From Chloroflexota bacterium (GTDB lineage: Bacteria; Chloroflexota; Dehalococcoidia; UBA3495): 9,368 bases of DNA. Positions within the stretch are counted from its first letter, which is position 1. Each line of letters starts with the position of its first letter. The position numbers were made by a program, and so were the translations under genes. The notes under the pieces are model-generated. The model made no database searches, was not told the DNA's origin, and saw nothing but the letters and a program-made list of their open reading frames with translations. The stretch covers positions 1-9,368 of the forward strand of contig JACZRM010000050.1 in NCBI GenBank assembly GCA_022576105.1, given 5' to 3'. Below, one piece after another: positions 4,874 through 9,368 of this stretch.

Positions 4874-6366
4874 TGGCGGGGCAGCGGCGAAAGGGCATGT
4901 TTAAAAAACGCGCCGCGATGCCGGTGCCTCTGGTCCTGACGATTGTGGGTCTGGGGGCCTTTGTCACTGCCCTGGACCAAACAGTAGTGGTTACCGCCCT
5001 GCCCAGCGTGATGCTGGACTTGAAGATACCCATTACCGAGCTGGACCGGGCGTCCTGGATAATTACCGCTTATCTGCTGGGCTATACCGTGGCCATGCCG
5101 TTGATTGGTCGAGTGGCCGACGTGTATGGTTATCCTCGCGTGTACCAGGTCTCGCTGCTGGTATTCATCGCCGGGACCACGCTGGTCGCCCTGGCCTCTA
5201 ATCTGGAATGGATGGTCGGCGCACGGGTGATTCAAGCCATCGGCGGAGGGGCCACCGTGCCCATTGGCATGGCCATCGCCAGCAGTGTGTTGCCGCCGGA
5301 AAAGCGGGGACTGGCGCTGGGAATTGTGGGAGGGGCGGCCGAGGCGGGCTCAATGCTGGGGCCGGTTTACGGCGGCGCTATCGTTGAGCTGGCCAACTGG
5401 CGGTGGATCTTCTGGCTCAACGTGCCTCAGGCTGCGCTACTGTTCTCGGCCCTGTGGTGGCTGCCCAACCGTCCCAACCGGCCAGCCAAAGTCGACTACC
5501 TGGGGGGCGGGCTGCTGGCGGCCACCCTGGTGGTGGTTTCCCTGGCGGTTTCCAGGGGAGGGTTGTTCACCTTAACCTCCCCCGTTGCCTTTTACATCGG
5601 TGCGCCGGGGGTGCTGTTGGCAGTGACCCTGGCGGTGGTGGAACGCCGCACTCTACAGCCGTTGCTGCCCAGCTTCATGTTCCGCTCCTGGGCTTTTATC
5701 ACCGCCAATCTCACCCAGTTCCTGGTGGGCATCTCTTTGATAATTGCCATGGTAACCGTTCCCCTGATGGCCAATACCGTCATGGGCCAAGACCCCTTCA
5801 CCGGCGCGTTGTGGCTGTTGCGACTGACCGGAGTCATTCCGTTGGCCGCAGTTTTGGGTGGCTTGGCGCTGTCGGTGGTGGGCGTGCGGGCAGTCACGGT
5901 TTCGGGGTTGCTGCTGACGGCCATGGGACTGTTCCTGGTCAGCAACTGGCAGATCGATGTGTCTGAACCCCAGTTGACCTGGCAGTTGGTCCTGGCCGGG
6001 TTTGGGTTTGGCCTGGTGATCGCCCCGATAGCAACCCACGCCCTCAACGCGGTGGGCGATGATTACCGGGGCACCGCGGCTTCCCTGGTGGTGGTGGCTC
6101 GCATGTTGGGGATGACCTTGGGACTGGCGGCACTGTCCGCCTGGGGGGTGGAGCATTTTCAGGTATTGACTTCCGGTCTGGAACTGCCGCTCCCGCTGCC
6201 CGGCGAGGCGCCATCAATTACGGAAGCGCGGTTGGTGGCCTACAGCAATAGCCTGAGCAATGCCGGGTTGTCGCTGTTCTCCAACTTCTTTCGGGTGGCG
6301 GCGGTGGCTGCCTTGGCGGGGGTGATTCCGGCCCTGATGATGCGGGGTGAGCGGCGCCACCAGTAA
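4873..6366 (+). CDS. DHA2-type 14-TM MFS transporter, Rv1410c/P55-like partner of the LprG-like lipoprotein
   Basis: A 497-aa MFS protein, the usual length for 14-helix drug:H+ antiporter-2 transporters. Motif D1 is in helix 1 (LDQTVVVTALP, Asp35), motif A is GRVADVYGYPRVY (residues 79-91), motif B is RVIQAIGGGA (118-127), and motif C is GPVYGGAI (163-170) followed by WRWIFWLNVP. A roughly 40-residue loop with LPLPLPGEAP (about 425-465) separates the last two helices on the outer face. The GTG start (4873) shares one base with the upstream stop, implying translational coupling; ATG 4897 (residue 9) is an alternative. DHA2 pumps are often annotated as multidrug exporters, but the coupled LppX/LprAFG lipoprotein points to lipid export as for Rv1410c. 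Specificity is inference from gene order. Confidence 0.93.
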   Translation: MAGQRRKGMFKKRAAMPVPLVLTIVGLGAFVTALDQTVVVTALPSVMLDLKIPITELDRASWIITAYLLGYTVAMPLIGRVADVYGYPRVYQVSLLVFIAGTTLVALASNLEWMVGARVIQAIGGGATVPIGMAIASSVLPPEKRGLALGIVGGAAEAGSMLGPVYGGAIVELANWRWIFWLNVPQAALLFSALWWLPNRPNRPAKVDYLGGGLLAATLVVVSLAVSRGGLFTLTSPVAFYIGAPGVLLAVTLAVVERRTLQPLLPSFMFRSWAFITANLTQFLVGISLIIAMVTVPLMANTVMGQDPFTGALWLLRLTGVIPLAAVLGGLALSVVGVRAVTVSGLLLTAMGLFLVSNWQIDVSEPQLTWQLVLAGFGFGLVIAPIATHALNAVGDDYRGTAASLVVVARMLGMTLGLAALSAWGVEHFQVLTSGLELPLPLPGEAPSITEARLVAYSNSLSNAGLSLFSNFFRVAAVAALAGVIPALMMRGERRHQ

Positions 6367-6739
6367 TCGGGCGAGTCAGCGCGGGGTGCTCAATCTCGGT
6401 CGTCCCCGGAGCTTATACCCGGGACCCTTTTACCCGAAAGCCGATAATCCGTATTTCATCTTGCACGAATCTACAGCCCCGCAATGAGACAATACCAACG
6501 GTGATTGGCAGCTAAGAATTCCGGGCCAATTTCCTTGAGGAATACCGCCAGAATTTGTTCCCAGAATCTGTTCATGGATATAGTGCCTGTTGGGGGACTT
6601 GGTTGCCTGGCTGGGCTCTCCTTGTTCCCTCGTCGGTTCAAGTTTGCCGCTGGCGTGATCGATCATCCTTGGCGTCGGCATAAATCTGGCAGAACGCGCA
6701 GTATCCATGGGCATCAACACCCTATAGTGGCAATCAGCT
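6367..6739. other. 373-base gap without a convincing gene
   Basis: Between the MFS stop and the first possible start of the 869-aa protein lies sequence with no recognisable domain in any frame. Open frames here lack ribosome-binding sites and protein-like composition. A weak terminator-like hairpin is at 6402-6425. An in-frame TAG at 6725-6727 closes the downstream gene's frame, so its coding sequence cannot extend into this gap. Confidence 0.6.
6402..6425 (+). terminator. Weak terminator candidate after the MFS gene
   Basis: GTCCCCGG (6402-6409) and CCCGGGAC (6418-6425) can form an eight-position stem with one mismatch around an 8-base loop, followed by CCTTTT. It lies 36 bases after the MFS stop. 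The short T-run makes it only a weak intrinsic terminator. Confidence 0.3.
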
Positions 6740-9349
6740 TTGAATCGACCCTCGTCTGCATCTGAGCCCGCCTGGGCCGGGTCCTCGCGCCGGTCACCGT
6801 TCGGTAAATTTGCCGGCGGTGTGGCAATCGCCTCGGCGCGCGCCTGGAATTCCCTGGGAGCCGGCGTGCAAGCATTGTCGGCCGGTCTGGTTCTGGGCAG
6901 TGTAATCGCCGCGGTGGTCATTGCGATAACCAGTGCCCTGGAAGAACCGCCAAATCCGTTGCCATCCGTTTCCCTATTCAAGTTGGTTGACCCGCAGGTT
7001 ATTCCAAGTGGAATCGCTCGCAGCCGTGATTTGAGGGTGGATTTTCAAGTCAGAGAATTCGAACCGTCCGACGGCGTGGCCAGGCGATGGCTTATCCGTG
7101 AAGGGCCTGGTGAACCACCCCCTGACGATGACCCCGGCTGGCGCTCTACTCCTCCCGACGGATTTGGTCTTTCGCCAGGTGACGGGTTCAAGTCAATCGA
7201 GTTGTGGATGAAAGACCCGGACCAGGGGGTTGTACCGGCTGCGGAGTTTACGGTGCTTTTGGATACCACGATGCCGCTGGACCCCACTAATGCCGGCAGT
7301 CCCACGCACCTGATCGGAATTCCCTCAAATTACAACCGGGTTACCGCGCGGTGGAATCCGGCTCAAGACCCGGATCCTGGCAGCGGAATATCCGGCTATT
7401 CAATTGACTGGAACCGGTTTTCCAACACGATTCCGGATAGCGTGATCGACCTGGACGCGGCGGCGGTCCAGGCCATCAGTCCCTCGCTGACCGACGGGAA
7501 TTGGTACTTACATTTAAGCACAATCGATCGCGCCGGCAATCACACCACCACGGTCCATCTAGGCCCCTTTGTCATCGAAGGTTCCTTGGGAATCGACCGC
7601 GGCAATGAAGCTGCATTGGTAGGGGCGGGAGCGGCTGCCTCAGATTTGACCCAGCCCTTGGAGGAGCCTCCGGCGAATGCCGGTGTGGATTTGCTTCCCG
7701 ATGTGCCCGAAAGTGTTCCTGAAGAGGGCATAGGAGTCGTCCCTGACCTTGAGTTGGAGGAAAGTCCCGTCGATGCCCCTACCGATCCCAGCACTATTGT
7801 CGATGATCCGGTAGACACTCCAGACGCCCCGGCTGAAGATGCCCCGGAAGAGGCTCCCGACAGTAATCCTGAACCCGAACCTGAGCCTGATATACCGGCG
7901 GCCGACGATGACGATGACGATGACGGCGATGCTGGGACAGCGCCAATCCCGGCGGCTCCGCCTGCTCCTACTATCATACCTTCGATAGTCCTGTCGCTAG
8001 GCGGCGATGGAAGCCGGCTGGTGGGGGAGTCGGCCGCGTATCAGTTCACCATCACCAATAGCAGTTCGGCCGGTACGCCCGCGCTGATACTGGATAGCCT
8101 GACCGACGACTTGCTGGGAGACTTGACCGCCAATGCCATCAGTGCCGGCTGCGGTACGTTGCTGGTCGGCTCATCGTGTAATTTTAGCGTCGCCAGGCAG
8201 GTGCAGAGCACTGACGCCAACCCGCTGGTCAACGCCGCGGTAGTCCACTACCACCCATTGGGCCTGGCCAGCGACGCAACCGATTCCGCCAGCCACTCCA
8301 TCACGGTGAACAACACGCCTCCGGTGGCTGACAACGACTCAGGCCTGTATCGCGTCGACGAGAATCTGACGCTGACGGTAGCCGCCCCGGGGGTACTGTC
8401 CAACGACAACGACATTGATGGCGATTCAATATCCGCGGTGCTGGTGGCCGGGCCCAACAACGGCGCAGTCACCCTCAACGCTGACGGTTCGTTTGTCTAT
8501 ATTCCAGATAGCAATTTCAACGGAGCGGACAGCTTTATCTATCAGGCATCCGACGGCACGGACCTGTCGGGAACAGCTTCCGTTGCGATTACCGTGCATC
8601 CGGTGAACCAGACGCCCACCGCGGTTGCCCTATCCATAACCACCGATCAGGATACAACCGTGTCGGTGCCGGTTACCGGCTCTGATGTTGAAACGTCTTG
8701 GTCCGACCTGAGTCTCAGTATCACCATCCCGCCTGCCAGCGGGTCTTTGACCGGTTCCGCGCCCGCTCTTTTCTATATCCCCAACCCCGGTTTCTGGGGC
8801 TCCGACTCCTTTTCTTATACCGTAACCGACCGGGGAGACCCGGATAACTGCGGTGCTGCCGGGGCGGGCTGCGCTTCGGCTGCCACCAGTTCGGCGGCGG
8901 TGGTATCCATCGGGGTGTTGAGCAATGTCTTGATCACCGACATCGCAGCCGGCAGCGGCAGGACCTATCAGTTGGGAACCCTGGCAGTGGGGGAGCGGCT
9001 GTATACCGATCGGAGTCGGACCTTCAGCATCGTACCGGCGCTGCTAACCGGGCAGGAATACATTCGCACCGCCCACCAGGACCGGGACCGGAACAACGCC
9101 AACGACCTGACCTTCACCCTGACCCAGGATGCCCGGGTCTACGTGTTGTACGACGACCGGGTAACGACGCTGCCGGCCTGGCTGGATGACGGCAGCTGGA
9201 CCTTGGACCCGATTACGGTAGACACCACCGATGGCTTACGCCGGGTGTACCACCGGGACTTCTTGGCTGGCACGGTGCAACTGGGCGGCAACGCCATGTC
9301 CCCCATGTCCGGAGCCAGGAGGAACTACAATGTGGTGGCGGTACCCTAA
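6740..9349 (+). CDS. Large membrane-anchored multi-domain surface protein (Ig/cadherin-like repeats)
   Basis: 869 residues from TTG 6740; GTG 6821 (residue 28) is an alternative start and neither has a clear ribosome-binding site. Order of parts: a short cytoplasmic Arg-containing tail, one membrane segment or signal anchor (about 45-67, ALSAGLVLGSVIAAVVIAI), a fibronectin/Ig-like domain (about 169-280, opening DTTMPLDP), an Asp/Glu/Pro-rich linker (about 301-410) with seven Asp in a row (389-395), a DUF11-like domain (413-523) with Cys471 and Cys480, a Big_9/cadherin-like domain (526-620, with GVLSNDNDIDGD and FVYIPDSNFNGADSFIYQASDG), a second such repeat (624-724), and a C-terminal domain (728-869) with LPAWLDDG and DFLAGTVQLGGN. 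It is probably anchored in the membrane with the bulk outside, for adhesion or Ca2+-dependent structure. No C-terminal sorting signal is present. Confidence 0.85.
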   Translation: MNRPSSASEPAWAGSSRRSPFGKFAGGVAIASARAWNSLGAGVQALSAGLVLGSVIAAVVIAITSALEEPPNPLPSVSLFKLVDPQVIPSGIARSRDLRVDFQVREFEPSDGVARRWLIREGPGEPPPDDDPGWRSTPPDGFGLSPGDGFKSIELWMKDPDQGVVPAAEFTVLLDTTMPLDPTNAGSPTHLIGIPSNYNRVTARWNPAQDPDPGSGISGYSIDWNRFSNTIPDSVIDLDAAAVQAISPSLTDGNWYLHLSTIDRAGNHTTTVHLGPFVIEGSLGIDRGNEAALVGAGAAASDLTQPLEEPPANAGVDLLPDVPESVPEEGIGVVPDLELEESPVDAPTDPSTIVDDPVDTPDAPAEDAPEEAPDSNPEPEPEPDIPAADDDDDDDGDAGTAPIPAAPPAPTIIPSIVLSLGGDGSRLVGESAAYQFTITNSSSAGTPALILDSLTDDLLGDLTANAISAGCGTLLVGSSCNFSVARQVQSTDANPLVNAAVVHYHPLGLASDATDSASHSITVNNTPPVADNDSGLYRVDENLTLTVAAPGVLSNDNDIDGDSISAVLVAGPNNGAVTLNADGSFVYIPDSNFNGADSFIYQASDGTDLSGTASVAITVHPVNQTPTAVALSITTDQDTTVSVPVTGSDVETSWSDLSLSITIPPASGSLTGSAPALFYIPNPGFWGSDSFSYTVTDRGDPDNCGAAGAGCASAATSSAAVVSIGVLSNVLITDIAAGSGRTYQLGTLAVGERLYTDRSRTFSIVPALLTGQEYIRTAHQDRDRNNANDLTFTLTQDARVYVLYDDRVTTLPAWLDDGSWTLDPITVDTTDGLRRVYHRDFLAGTVQLGGNAMSPMSGARRNYNVVAVP
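7904..7924 (+). repeat. GACGAT hexanucleotide tandem repeat encoding an Asp run
   Basis: Three and a half copies of GACGAT in tandem encode Asp389-Asp395 of the surface protein. The repeat keeps frame when whole units are gained or lost, so its length could vary between strains without breaking the gene. Confidence 0.8.
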
Positions 9350-9368
9350 CCCCTAATTTGACTGGTCA

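Noticed and set aside
5403..6156. Several open frames of 103-187 aa on both strands inside the MFS gene
   Set aside because: The MFS frame has all family motifs over its full length; the others are low-complexity shadows.
6430..6981. 183-aa open frame on the - strand covering the gap and the start of the surface protein gene
   Set aside because: It has no recognisable domain and its upstream half is antisense to the membrane segment of the surface protein; there is no ribosome-binding site support.
7540..7977. Ser/Gly-rich 145-aa open frame on the - strand
   Set aside because: The composition is the mirror image of the Asp/Glu/Pro linker on the + strand, as expected for antisense of such codons.

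Overview
The window is a moderately GC-rich stretch of bacterial genome (no GC count was run) with short intergenic gaps, several non-ATG starts and few clear Shine-Dalgarno sites. Gene content points to an environmental member of the Chloroflexota (Dehalococcoidia/SAR202 or Anaerolineae-like): a DUF2283 pair, a UGSC selenoprotein, WSPDG-propeller lipoproteins, and GTAGGGGC-type and TGTC-ATTCTGA-type palindromic intergenic repeats. This placement is inference from gene content; there is no rRNA or marker gene here.

Region 1 (1-730) holds three very small genes on the + strand: the 3' end of a DUF2442 gene, a 78-aa protein, and a 65-aa DUF2283 protein. The last two overlap by 4 bases (ATGA) and look like a toxin-antitoxin-type module.

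Region 2 (730-1494) holds a gene that simple ORF calling splits in two. An in-frame TGA at 1066-1068 lies in the motif GVGD-U-GSC, so this is a UGSC-family selenoprotein of 187 residues with selenocysteine at position 103. A 7-bp hairpin 12 bases after the TGA fits a bacterial SECIS element. The convergent gap after it carries two palindromic repeats.

Region 3 (1495-2606) is an EamA-family drug/metabolite transporter on the - strand, with an extended -10 promoter-like sequence upstream.

Region 4 (2607-6366) is a + strand run: a seven-motif WSPDG beta-propeller lipoprotein, then an LppX/LprAFG-family lipoprotein whose stop codon overlaps the start of a 14-TM DHA2-type MFS transporter (TAGTG). 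This pair has the same architecture as the mycobacterial lprG-Rv1410c (P55) operon for lipid export, and is the most interesting functional unit together with the selenoprotein. A strong hairpin repeat sits 9 bases before the lipoprotein start codon.

Region 5 (6367-9368) has a 373-base gap with no convincing gene, then an 869-aa membrane-anchored, multi-domain extracellular protein with an Asp/Glu/Pro linker, DUF11-like and cadherin/Big_9-like beta-sandwich domains, and a conserved C-terminal domain.
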